Assembly: GCF_042466665.1 (NCBI RefSeq)
Contig: NZ_CP162102.1
Location: 6,696,001-6,760,000 of the forward strand
Reading direction: 5' to 3'
Source: Peterkaempfera podocarpi
Lineage (GTDB): Bacteria; Actinomycetota; Actinomycetes; Streptomycetales; Streptomycetaceae
Length of the DNA stretch: 64,000 nt
Under the pieces are notes generated by a model, which saw nothing but the letters and a program-made list of their open reading frames with translations, ran no database searches and was not told the DNA's origin. The position numbers were made by a program, and so were the translations under genes. This document shows, in pieces, positions 32,046 to 39,263 of this stretch; positions within the stretch are counted from its first letter, which is position 1; the number at the start of each line of letters is the position of its first letter.

Positions 32046-32897
32046 TTACTTGTCGGTCCGGTCTGCCGCGGCTGCGCTCGGACAGCTGCGGGGGCAGTTG
32101 AAGCACACCTCGGCGGGACGCACCGTGTAGTAGAGACAGCAGCTCACCCGGGTGCGGGTACGCATCGGCGCCCGGTCCGGCCCCTGGTCGAGCACGCGGA
32201 ACGCGGCGGCTCCGGCGAACGGTGCGGTGGACCCCGGCAGCAGCAGCCCCAGTTCGGCCGCCGCCCGCTCCTCCTCGCCCAGCAGGCTGGCCAGGTACCA
32301 GAGCCCCTCCACCACCTCGTCGGTGGCCATTCCCCACAGGGTCCGCGGGCCGCGCCGCAGCCGTGGCCGAAAGGCCGTCAGCAGTGGCTCCAGATGCTCC
32401 GTCAGCGCCGCCAGCAACTCGGCCCGCAGCGCCGCCTCGTCGGCCGCCACCCGGGCGCCCGGCAGCGCGGCCGCAGGGTCTTCGGGCAGGCAGGTGAAGG
32501 ACTCCACCCGGGCTGTCATCCGCCCCTCGGCGCGGTTCGCCGAGACCGCCGCCACCGGCAGCCGGGGCACCCTGCGCTCCAGGAACCACGGCACGGTGAA
32601 GAGCAGGCAGGCCGACCAGGCATAGCGGTGCAGGCTGAACCCGGCCGCCACATCCGGCCGCAGCGGCTCCCCGTAGTCCGCCAGACCCCGCCGTTCCTCC
32701 TCCGCGACCAGCTGGGCCAGTACGCCGGGATCCCCGGCGATGTCGGCCGTCAGGATCCAGCCGTCACCCGAGCGCGGCCCGGTGAGCTCGACCCGTAGGT
32801 CGGGCAGGACCTGGGCCAGCCGGGCGTAGGCGTCGGCGCAGGGGAGGCCGTCCGCGGCGGAGGCGCGCGGGGGCAGGGTGCTGCTGGCGGTGTGCAT
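32046..32897 (-). CDS. FhuF-type siderophore-iron reductase
   Basis: The 283-residue cytoplasmic [2Fe-2S] protein has the FhuF C-terminal cluster motif CCLYYTVRPAEVCFNCPRSC (two adjacent Cys, then Cys-x2-Cys). It releases iron from ferric siderophores by reduction. The start ATG 32897 is preferred over TTG 32927 because the latter would leave only 10 nt to the iron box. An iron-regulator box at 32938-32956 lies 41 bp upstream, predicting expression under iron limitation. Confidence 0.88.
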   Translation of the reverse strand: MHTASSTLPPRASAADGLPCADAYARLAQVLPDLRVELTGPRSGDGWILTADIAGDPGVLAQLVAEEERRGLADYGEPLRPDVAAGFSLHRYAWSACLLFTVPWFLERRVPRLPVAAVSANRAEGRMTARVESFTCLPEDPAAALPGARVAADEAALRAELLAALTEHLEPLLTAFRPRLRRGPRTLWGMATDEVVEGLWYLASLLGEEERAAAELGLLLPGSTAPFAGAAAFRVLDQGPDRAPMRTRTRVSCCLYYTVRPAEVCFNCPRSCPSAAAADRTDK

Positions 32898-32937
32898 GAC
32901 GCAGTGGCCCGTCGGTCGGAGGGACAACGGCTCTGAC

Positions 32938-32956
32938 AGGTAAGGCTAACCTTAGC
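32938..32956. promoter_or_regulatory. Iron box (DmdR/IdeR type)
   Basis: AGGTAAGGCTAACCTTAGC closely follows the actinobacterial DtxR/IdeR/DmdR consensus TTAGGTTAGGCTAACCTAA. It overlaps the stop codon of the upstream gene and faces the FhuF-type gene. Confidence 0.85.
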
Positions 32957-33824
32957 TGACCTTGCCGTCGGCCGCCTCCGCGCCCCGTCGTCCTTCCGCC
33001 GTCGGACGTCCGGCCATCCGCGGCAGCGCCCCGGGCGGTCCGCCGCCCCCCGACAGCAGCCCCGTCAGCCACACCGGCACCCCGCCCAGCGCCCCCACCA
33101 GGCGCGCAGCCTCGGCCCGCAACCGGATTGCCTCGGCCGCCTCGGACGCCTCGGCCAGCGAGGCCAGCGCCGGTGCCACCCCCACCGTGAAGCCGAGTTG
33201 CTCCCGCAGCCGCAGTGACACCGTGAACCCCTCCCGGGCCGCGGCGAGGTCGCCGTCCGCCAGGGCCAGCCCCGCCAGATGCCGGGAGGTGTGCGAGCGC
33301 AGCAGATCGTCGCCGCGTTCTGACGCTCCCTCATGTGCGCGTCGGAATGCGGTCCGTGCCGCCGCGGAATCGTTCAGCAGGTTCTCGGTCACCAGCCCCC
33401 GGCGGAAGTCCAGCAGGGGGCGGCCCGGAGCGTCCGGGGCCAGCAGCGCCGAGGTGCGGCCCAGCGCCGCCTTGGCCTCGTCCGCCCGGTCCCGCACGCC
33501 CAGCAGCGTCGCCGTGTACGCCAGAAACCCTCGCTCGCACGCCGCAGCGGCCCGCTGCTCCGGGTTGCGGGCGGCCGCCTCGGCCTGCCGCAGCGCCGTC
33601 TCCGCGGCCTCCCAGCCCGCCGCGGTGTAGAGGCACTGCTCGATCAGCAGCTCGGCACGCCGCAGCGCCGCCCACGGATCCCGCCCGGCGAGCGGTGCCA
33701 GCAGCTCCGCGGCCTCCGTCCAGCACGCGCGCGAGCGCAGCCGCCACACCGCGTCGCCTCCGCCTGCGGGTGCTCGGGGGAGCGCCCGCCACGGGCCGAC
33801 CGGGGCTGCTTCGTGCTCCGACAA
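32952..33824 (-). CDS. TPR-like helical repeat protein
   Basis: The start is TTG 33824, because a full AAGGAGGTG Shine-Dalgarno sequence ends 3 nt before it. GTG 33854 is less likely. The 290-residue protein is nearly all helical with tetratricopeptide-like repeats (AALRRAELLIEQCLYTAAGWEAAETALRQAEAAA, TSRHLAGLALADGDLAAAREGFTVSLRLREQLG). No catalytic motif is seen. The stop codon lies within the iron box, so it is not itself iron-regulated from that site. Confidence 0.72.
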   Translation of the reverse strand: MSEHEAAPVGPWRALPRAPAGGGDAVWRLRSRACWTEAAELLAPLAGRDPWAALRRAELLIEQCLYTAAGWEAAETALRQAEAAARNPEQRAAAACERGFLAYTATLLGVRDRADEAKAALGRTSALLAPDAPGRPLLDFRRGLVTENLLNDSAAARTAFRRAHEGASERGDDLLRSHTSRHLAGLALADGDLAAAREGFTVSLRLREQLGFTVGVAPALASLAEASEAAEAIRLRAEAARLVGALGGVPVWLTGLLSGGGGPPGALPRMAGRPTAEGRRGAEAADGKVS

Positions 33825-33955
33825 CGCCACCTCCTTGTGCGCGGTGTCCGGCACAGGGATCGCCGATGCGGAATTTCAACATGCGGACGAGCTTGTGCGC
33901 CAGATCACGTACGGAGCCGGTTTCCTGACACCGCGTTGACCAGGGAGGACTCCGG

Positions 33956-34798
33956 TCAGGATGTGGAGCCGGTGCGCAGCAGCGTCCGACCCGCGTCATT
34001 CGCGGGCTGCGGCACCCCCGCGAGGTCCAGCGTGAACAGGGCCACCAGTAGCTGTTCGGCCCGTGCAACCGCCTCCCGCGAATAACCCGCAAGAGTGAAC
34101 ATGGCAGCCACCGCGTCGGCCGCGTGCAGGGTCCCCAGCCACAGGCACTCCACGGCCCGCAGATCGGCCGGCTCGGTCCAGGTGTCCACCTGGGCCACCA
34201 GCCGGCTGCCCAACAGCCGGACGCCGTCGCGCTCCTGCGCCTCGGAGAGCTCCAGCCCGGCGAAGCCCAGCCACTCCAGGAAACGCGCCGCCGCCATCAC
34301 CGCGTCCTCCGAGGTGCGCACCGGATGCGGCCGGAACGGCGGGCGCGGCCGGACCGCGGCCTGCTGCCGCGGCGCCGCTGCGGGTGCGGCAGGCGGCACG
34401 GCGAGCGGCGGCCGCCCTTGCTCCGTCCCGCCGGAACGCGGGCCGTGGTCCACCGGGAGCCGCACCGTGGCACCGCAGTTGCAGGTGAACTCGGGTTGCG
34501 GCCACTGGTCGGACCGTCCGCACTGCGGGCACCGCATCGCCAGCCAGGAGTCCTCCCAGGAGCGGAACCGCACCTGCACCGGCACTCCGCCGTGCAGCAG
34601 CGGCACCTTCAGCGAGGCGCCGCACGGGCAGGGCAGCAGCGGCGACTGGTACAGGTGCTCCCGGCGGCAGGCCGGGCAGCGCACCGGCCGCCCGGCGGGC
34701 GGGACCTCGGCCCCGCGTGCCGCCGACTCGTCGGGCGTCGGCGTTGCGGACATCGTGCGTACCGTCCGTTCGGCTCGGGGAGTGTGCTCGGCCTCCAT
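33956..34798 (-). CDS. Zinc-ribbon protein with degenerate Mrr-like domain
   Basis: Residues ~35-115 contain several CxxC pairs (CPACRREH, LPCPCGASL, MRCPQCGRSD, FTCNCGATV), i.e. two or three zinc ribbons. After a Pro/Ala linker the C-terminal ~110 residues follow the Mrr restriction-endonuclease pattern (AARFLEWLGFAGLELSEAQERDGVRLLGSRLVAQVDTW, then AMFTLAGYSREAVARAEQ). In this pattern the catalytic QxK reads QVD and the DGxD site reads DGVR. It is therefore probably a non-cleaving nucleic-acid-binding protein. Starts at ATG 34798 or ATG 34753 are possible. Confidence 0.65.
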   Translation of the reverse strand: MEAEHTPRAERTVRTMSATPTPDESAARGAEVPPAGRPVRCPACRREHLYQSPLLPCPCGASLKVPLLHGGVPVQVRFRSWEDSWLAMRCPQCGRSDQWPQPEFTCNCGATVRLPVDHGPRSGGTEQGRPPLAVPPAAPAAAPRQQAAVRPRPPFRPHPVRTSEDAVMAAARFLEWLGFAGLELSEAQERDGVRLLGSRLVAQVDTWTEPADLRAVECLWLGTLHAADAVAAMFTLAGYSREAVARAEQLLVALFTLDLAGVPQPANDAGRTLLRTGSTS

Positions 34799-35063
34799 GC
34801 TCCCCGATCCACGGGCCCCTCGGCAGGGCTTGTGGAAATCCTCAGGGGGCTCTCAGGGATCCGCTCCTCCACCGGTACCACCCCCCGCCGGCCACCCGGA
34901 CGCGCCCCCGGGCCGCGCCGCGGACGCGTCGAACCCTGGGGCGCCTGCTGAAGGGCAATCCCGCCTCCGGGGACGGATCTTCCGCTTCGGGACCAGGGGT
35001 CCGTGACAGAAGGACGGTCCGCCGCTTGCGCCGGCCGGTGCAGAGTCGGCTCCGGCCTGGGCC

Positions 35064-35069
35064 TAGGCT
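35064..35069 (+). promoter_or_regulatory. -10 element of a leaderless promoter
   Basis: TAGGCT ends 6 bp before the ATG at 35076 and there is no Shine-Dalgarno sequence, the usual layout of leaderless actinobacterial mRNAs. No convincing -35 is visible. The 277-bp divergent gap from 34799 has nothing else recognisable. Confidence 0.55.
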
Positions 35070-35075
35070 GCCCGG

Positions 35076-36056
35076 ATGATCTCGGTACCCCAGGGGTTCG
35101 CCCGGAGCACGGTGGAGCGTGAGGGCGAGCCCGGAGCGGCCTGGCTTGCCCAACTCCCGCGACTCGTGGACGAGTTGCTGGAGCACTGGGGATGCGTACC
35201 GGACGGTGCGGTCATGCACGGGGGTGTCGGGGTGATCGTCCCGGTGAGACGGCGGGGCCGGGGGACCGCCGTGCTGAAGGTGTCGTTCCCGCACCCCGGC
35301 AACGTCCATGAGCCGGATGCCTTCGCGGCGTGGGGCGGGCGCGGCGCCGTCCTGCTGCATGAACGCGACGACGAGCGGTTCGCGATGCTGCTGGAGCGGG
35401 TCCGGCCCTCAACGCTGGCAGAGGTCGAGGACGGCGACGAGGTCGCGACGGTCGCAGGGCGGATCAGCCGCCGACTGGCCGTTCCCGCGCCGCCCGGCCT
35501 CCCACGGCTGAGCGAGCAAGCCGGCGCCTGGGAGGAGCAGCTTCGCGCGGACGCCGAGGAGTTGACGCACCCGCTGCCGGGTTCCGTGGTGGACGAGGCC
35601 GTCGAGACCGTCCGCGAGCTGGGACACGCCCAACCGGACACCCTTATCCACGGTGACCTGCACGCCCGCAACATCCTGCGCGCCGAGCGCGAGCCCTGGT
35701 TGGCCGTCGACCCCAAGGGGTGTGCGGGGGACCCCGCCTACGACGGCGGCACGCTGCTCAAGGCGCGGGCCGTGGTGCTGCTCGAAGCGGACGACTGCTG
35801 CAAGGCCGTCCATCGCGTCCTGGACGTCTTCGCCGAGGCTGCGGAACTCGACCGGGGACGGGTCCAGCGGTGGGCCCAGTTCCATGCGGTCCAGGCGGCG
35901 TTCTGGGGCCGCCGCCACGGGTTCCGGATCGCCCGCAGCGGGTCACGGCTGGATCGGCTCACCGGGTTCGCGGACCACTTGGCGAAGCTGCTCAGCGAAC
36001 CGCGCCCGGCACGTGGTGCCGCGGGTGGCCGCCGGGACGGCCTCGGCCACCGGTGA
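35076..36056 (+). CDS. APH(6)/hydroxyurea-type phosphotransferase
   Basis: The 326-residue kinase belongs to the streptomycin 6-kinase/hydroxyurea phosphotransferase family. It has a nucleotide-binding N-lobe (GTAVLKVSFPHP), catalytic TLIHGDLHARNIL (residue ~190) and WLAVDPKGCAGDPAYDGGTLL as the metal site. Members inactivate streptomycin or hydroxyurea, but many chromosomal copies have no known substrate. The transcript is probably leaderless. No biosynthetic cluster for an aminoglycoside is nearby, so an intrinsic or orphan role is most likely. Confidence 0.88.
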   Translation: MISVPQGFARSTVEREGEPGAAWLAQLPRLVDELLEHWGCVPDGAVMHGGVGVIVPVRRRGRGTAVLKVSFPHPGNVHEPDAFAAWGGRGAVLLHERDDERFAMLLERVRPSTLAEVEDGDEVATVAGRISRRLAVPAPPGLPRLSEQAGAWEEQLRADAEELTHPLPGSVVDEAVETVRELGHAQPDTLIHGDLHARNILRAEREPWLAVDPKGCAGDPAYDGGTLLKARAVVLLEADDCCKAVHRVLDVFAEAAELDRGRVQRWAQFHAVQAAFWGRRHGFRIARSGSRLDRLTGFADHLAKLLSEPRPARGAAGGRRDGLGHR

Positions 36057-36151
36057 CCGCAGGGATGCGAGGACCGCAGGTCCCGCCGCTGAGCACGCCG
36101 GGATGCCCCGGCCGGTGTGCAGCCACTGCGGGGCGGCTGAACCGCGCCGCA

Positions 36152-36919
36152 TCAGGCCCCGCACTGCCTGAGCATCATGTCCTTGTCCTGCGTCGTGACC
36201 GGCAGGCCGTACTTGAGCGACACCTGCGCCACCCGCACCGAGTAGGAACAGCGGATTCGGCTGTTCGGGGGAAGCCAGGCCGCCGGACCGGAGTCGCTCT
36301 TGGCGCCGTTGGTCGGTCCGTCCACCGGGATCAGGTTGAGCGGGTCGTTGGCGATGTCCTCGCGCTTGTCCTTCGTCCAGCGCGAGGCGCCCATCTGCCA
36401 GTCGTAGGAGAGCGGCATGACGTGGTCGATCTGGACGGCGGTGGCATGGGACTTGGTCCAGGCGATCGTCTTCCCGGTGTAGGGGTCGTGGAGCGTCATC
36501 GACATCACCACGCAGTCGGAGCCGCTGCGGAAACGGACGTCCTCCCCGTCACGCTTGAGCAGGTCGTTCCGGGAGTCGCAGCCGTTGTGGGCGAACGGGA
36601 TGCCGCCCGGCGCCGAGTCCGTCCAGGCGTAGCCGAACTTGTCCCGGTCGTACCCCGTCTTGGGCCCGCGTCCCTTGGTGGCCACCTTCTCGATCAGCGC
36701 CCGCGCCCTGGCCTTGTCCGCGGCTGAGGTGATCGCGGCCAACCCGGGCCTGGTGCCGTCGGGATTGTCCAGCGGGTTGGTGCCCGGCCCGGCGGAGTCG
36801 GCGGCGGGCGGCGGGGTGGTGGAGGGCCCTCCGAGCCCGCCCAGGGCCGTGGAGGAGCAGCCGGTGACGGCCAGCAGAAGGACGGCGGAGGCGGATATGG
36901 CGGGGCGGCTCTTGCGCAC
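36152..36919 (-). CDS. HNH endonuclease family lipoprotein (DUF1524)
   Basis: A lipoprotein signal (SASAVLLLAVTGC) precedes a secreted HNH-type domain of the GmrSD/DUF1524 class. The core reads TAVQIDHVMPLSYDWQMGASRW, then ANDPLNLIPVDGPTNGAKSDSGPAAWLPP and a paired Cys (RIRCSYSVR, with GSDCVVMS upstream). Secreted nucleases of this type are common in Streptomyces and probably degrade external DNA. It is monocistronic. Confidence 0.88.
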   Translation of the reverse strand: MRKSRPAISASAVLLLAVTGCSSTALGGLGGPSTTPPPAADSAGPGTNPLDNPDGTRPGLAAITSAADKARARALIEKVATKGRGPKTGYDRDKFGYAWTDSAPGGIPFAHNGCDSRNDLLKRDGEDVRFRSGSDCVVMSMTLHDPYTGKTIAWTKSHATAVQIDHVMPLSYDWQMGASRWTKDKREDIANDPLNLIPVDGPTNGAKSDSGPAAWLPPNSRIRCSYSVRVAQVSLKYGLPVTTQDKDMMLRQCGA

Positions 36920-37161
36920 AGGTGTCTCCGGCGGGGCTGCGGGGCGGTTCCCCGTCCAGCAGACCAGGGTGCATAACGGGACGTCAAGGCCGGGTGGGGA
37001 GCGCGCGGTGACAGGTGGCGCAGGTCACGGGCGCCACCGCGCCGGAGCTGGGCGGTCCTGGGGTCCCGGAGCGGTGCTGCCGGGTATGTCGTCACCCGGC
37101 GGCGGGGACCGGCGGTGGGTCGCTGCCCGGCACCGTGCGGCGGTGGGGCAGGCTGGGGCGT

Positions 37162-37770
37162 ATGGGAGAGGTGACATCGGGGGTCGCCGGGCTGGTCCTG
37201 GCGGCCGGTGCGGGGCGCAGGCTCGGGGGCCGGCCCAAGGCGCTGCTGGAGTTCCGGGGCCGGCCGCTGCTGGAGCATGCGGTGCGGACCGTCCGCGACG
37301 GCGGCTGCGATCCGGTCCATGTGGTGCTGGGCGCCGACCGCGAGCGGGTGGCGGCCGTCGCCGATCTGTCCGGCTGCACCGTGGTGGCCAACCCCGACTG
37401 GCCGGAGGGCATGGGCTCCTCGCTCCGGGCCGGTCTGGCGTCACTGCCGCCGGACTGTCCCGCGGTGCTGGTGATGCTGGTGGACACCCCGGGGGTGACG
37501 GCCGCCGCGGTGGCCCGGCTGCTGGCGGCGCACCGATCCGGCGCCCGGCTGGCGGCGGCAGCGTACGGCGGCCGCCGGGGCCATCCGGTGCTGATCGGCG
37601 CCTGCCACTTCGCCGAGGCGGCGGCGGGCGCCCGGGGGGATGCGGGCGCCCGCGCCCTGCTGGCGGCGCGCGCCGCCGAACTCGAGCTGGTCGAGTGCGG
37701 GGATGTGGCGGCGGCCGGCGACGTGGACACGCCCGAGGACTGGGCGCGTTGGTCGGCCGCAGAAGGCTGA
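37162..37770 (+). CDS. MobA-like nucleotidyltransferase
   Basis: The 202-residue MobA/MocA-type NTP transferase has the GTP/CTP-binding signature GLVLAAGAGRRLGGRPKALLEFRG, then ANPDWPEGMGSSLRAGL and VMLVDTPGVTAAAV. It may act in molybdenum cofactor cytidylylation, but no moco or xanthine dehydrogenase genes are adjacent. An ATG at 37162 is chosen because the family motif starts 8 residues later. CAGGCT 7 nt before it may be a leaderless -10. Confidence 0.88.
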   Translation: MGEVTSGVAGLVLAAGAGRRLGGRPKALLEFRGRPLLEHAVRTVRDGGCDPVHVVLGADRERVAAVADLSGCTVVANPDWPEGMGSSLRAGLASLPPDCPAVLVMLVDTPGVTAAAVARLLAAHRSGARLAAAAYGGRRGHPVLIGACHFAEAAAGARGDAGARALLAARAAELELVECGDVAAAGDVDTPEDWARWSAAEG

Positions 37771-37783
37771 CGCTGCGTCAGCC
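37765..37783. terminator. Palindrome between convergent genes
   Basis: GGCTGACGCTGCGTCAGCC is a perfect 9+1+9 inverted repeat that includes both stop codons of convergent genes. Its central 15-mer equals the one at 13361-13375 read on the opposite strand. It could act as a compact bidirectional terminator. Confidence 0.5.
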
Positions 37784-38563
37784 GATCTGGATCGACCGCT
37801 TGGCCAGTCCCATCCAGAAGCCGTCGATGACACTCTGCTGGGAGGCCAGCTCCTCGGCGCCCGCGCCCAGGGTGACGAAGAGCGGCGCGAAGTGCTCGGT
37901 GCGCGGGTGGGCCAGCCGTCCGGCGGGGGCCTTGCGCTCGAAGTCCAGCAGTGCGTCCACGTCCCCGGCCTCCAGGGCGCGGCGCCCCCAGTCGTCGAAC
38001 TCGGCCATCACTCCCGGCACCCGGCCGTCCGGGCTGATGGCGCGCAGATTGTGGGTGAAGAAGCCACTGCCGACGATCAGCACCCCCTGGTCGCGCAGCG
38101 GGGCGAGGCGGCGGCCGATCTCCATCAGCCGCTGCGGGTCCAGCGTCGGCAGCGACACCTGGAGCACCGGGATGTCCGCCTCGGGGAACATCTCCACCAG
38201 CGGGACGTAGGCGCCGTGGTCCAGGCCCCGGTCGGGGATGTCCTGCACGGGGGTGCCGGCGGTGCGCAGCAGCTTGCGGACCTGGTCGGCCAGTTCGGGT
38301 GCACCGGGCGCCGCATAGGTCACCCGGTAGTAGTGCTCCGGGAAGCCCCAGAAGTCGTAGACCAGCGGCACCGTGCTGGTGGCCCCCAGCGCCAGCGGGG
38401 CCTCCTCCCAGTGCGCGGAGACCATCAGCACGGCGGTGGGCCTGGGCAGCCCCGCGGACCAGGCGGCCAGCTCACCGGGCCAGACCGGGTCGTCGGCCAG
38501 CGGCGGGGCGCCGTGCGAGAGGTAGAGGACGGGCATCCGGTCGGACGTCGGGGTGGTCGTCAT
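37778..38563 (-). CDS. Class III extradiol-type dioxygenase
   Basis: The 261-residue protein is a DODA/LigB-like dioxygenase. Metal ligands are visible in MPVLYLSHGAPPL (His near residue 17), VSAHWEEAP (His), GLDHGAYVPL (His) and the C-terminal RTEHFAPLFVTLGAG. Such enzymes open catechol-type rings, and the substrate is unknown. A GAAGGAG ribosome site precedes ATG 38563. It is divergent from a MarR gene with an inverted repeat between them, a classic phenol- or quinone-responsive arrangement. Confidence 0.92.
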   Translation of the reverse strand: MTTTPTSDRMPVLYLSHGAPPLADDPVWPGELAAWSAGLPRPTAVLMVSAHWEEAPLALGATSTVPLVYDFWGFPEHYYRVTYAAPGAPELADQVRKLLRTAGTPVQDIPDRGLDHGAYVPLVEMFPEADIPVLQVSLPTLDPQRLMEIGRRLAPLRDQGVLIVGSGFFTHNLRAISPDGRVPGVMAEFDDWGRRALEAGDVDALLDFERKAPAGRLAHPRTEHFAPLFVTLGAGAEELASQQSVIDGFWMGLAKRSIQIG

Positions 38564-38590
38564 GGGGGCTCCTTCGGTGCTGCCCGCAGG

Positions 38591-38645
38591 TTGTTCGAAT
38601 GTGAACCTGCATCCCGAAGGTAGCGCATGATTTGAATTTGAACAA
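38591..38645. promoter_or_regulatory. Inverted repeat, dioxygenase/marR divergent promoter
   Basis: TTGTTCGAAT (38591-38600) and ATTTGAACAA (38636-38645) form a 10-bp inverted repeat with one mismatch. Extra half-sites lie between them (TGTGAAC, TTTGAA). The AT-rich arms in a 99-bp gap are likely MarR operators on both promoters. Confidence 0.65.
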
Positions 38646-38662
38646 TCACGTACCATGGGGCC

Positions 38663-39136
38663 ATGGGCGACCCCGGAACCAGATGGCTGGACGATGAGGA
38701 GATGCGCGCCTGGGAGGGCTTCCTGGCCGCAGGCGCACTGCTCAACCGCAGGATCGAGCAGCAGCTCAAGGAGGAGGCAGGGCTGTCCCACCCGCAGTAC
38801 GAGATCCTTGTCCGGCTGGACCGCGCACCCGGCGGTGAGCTGCGGATGACCGAGCTCGCCGACACCCTGCTCACCTCCAAGAGCAACCTCACCTACCAGG
38901 TCACCCAGCTGGAGAAGAGCGGTCTGGTCCGTCGCCGCTCCTGCCCCACCGACGTCCGCGGGGTCTTCGCCGTCCTCACCGAGGAGGGCCGCCGCCGGCT
39001 GGCGGACGCAGCTCCCGGCCATGTCGCCCTGGTCCGCAGGCTGCTGATCGACGTCCTGAGCCGCGAGCAGCTCACCGTCCTCGCCGACGGGTTCGGCACC
39101 GTCAGCCGCCTCCTGCGCGGCCCCGCCGCCGACTGA
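38663..39136 (+). CDS. MarR-family transcriptional regulator
   Basis: The 157-residue winged-helix protein has EEMRAWEGFLAAGALLNRRIEQQLKEEAGLSHPQYEILVRL, then MTELADTLLTSKSNLTYQVTQLEKSGLVRRRSCPTDVRGVFAVLTEEG. It is divergent from the dioxygenase and probably represses it and itself through the intervening repeats. The single conserved-position Cys (RRRSCPTD) in the wing could sense electrophiles (inference). Confidence 0.93.
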   Translation: MGDPGTRWLDDEEMRAWEGFLAAGALLNRRIEQQLKEEAGLSHPQYEILVRLDRAPGGELRMTELADTLLTSKSNLTYQVTQLEKSGLVRRRSCPTDVRGVFAVLTEEGRRRLADAAPGHVALVRRLLIDVLSREQLTVLADGFGTVSRLLRGPAAD

Positions 39137-39263
39137 CCTCCCCCGGGCGGTTCACCGGCCCGAAACAGACGGCCGATAGCATGGAACCCGTACCCCGCAG
39201 GCCGACGCCGTCCCGCACCGACCTCCCAGCAGCGGCCCCACCGGGCCGACCAGGAGCCGTCAC

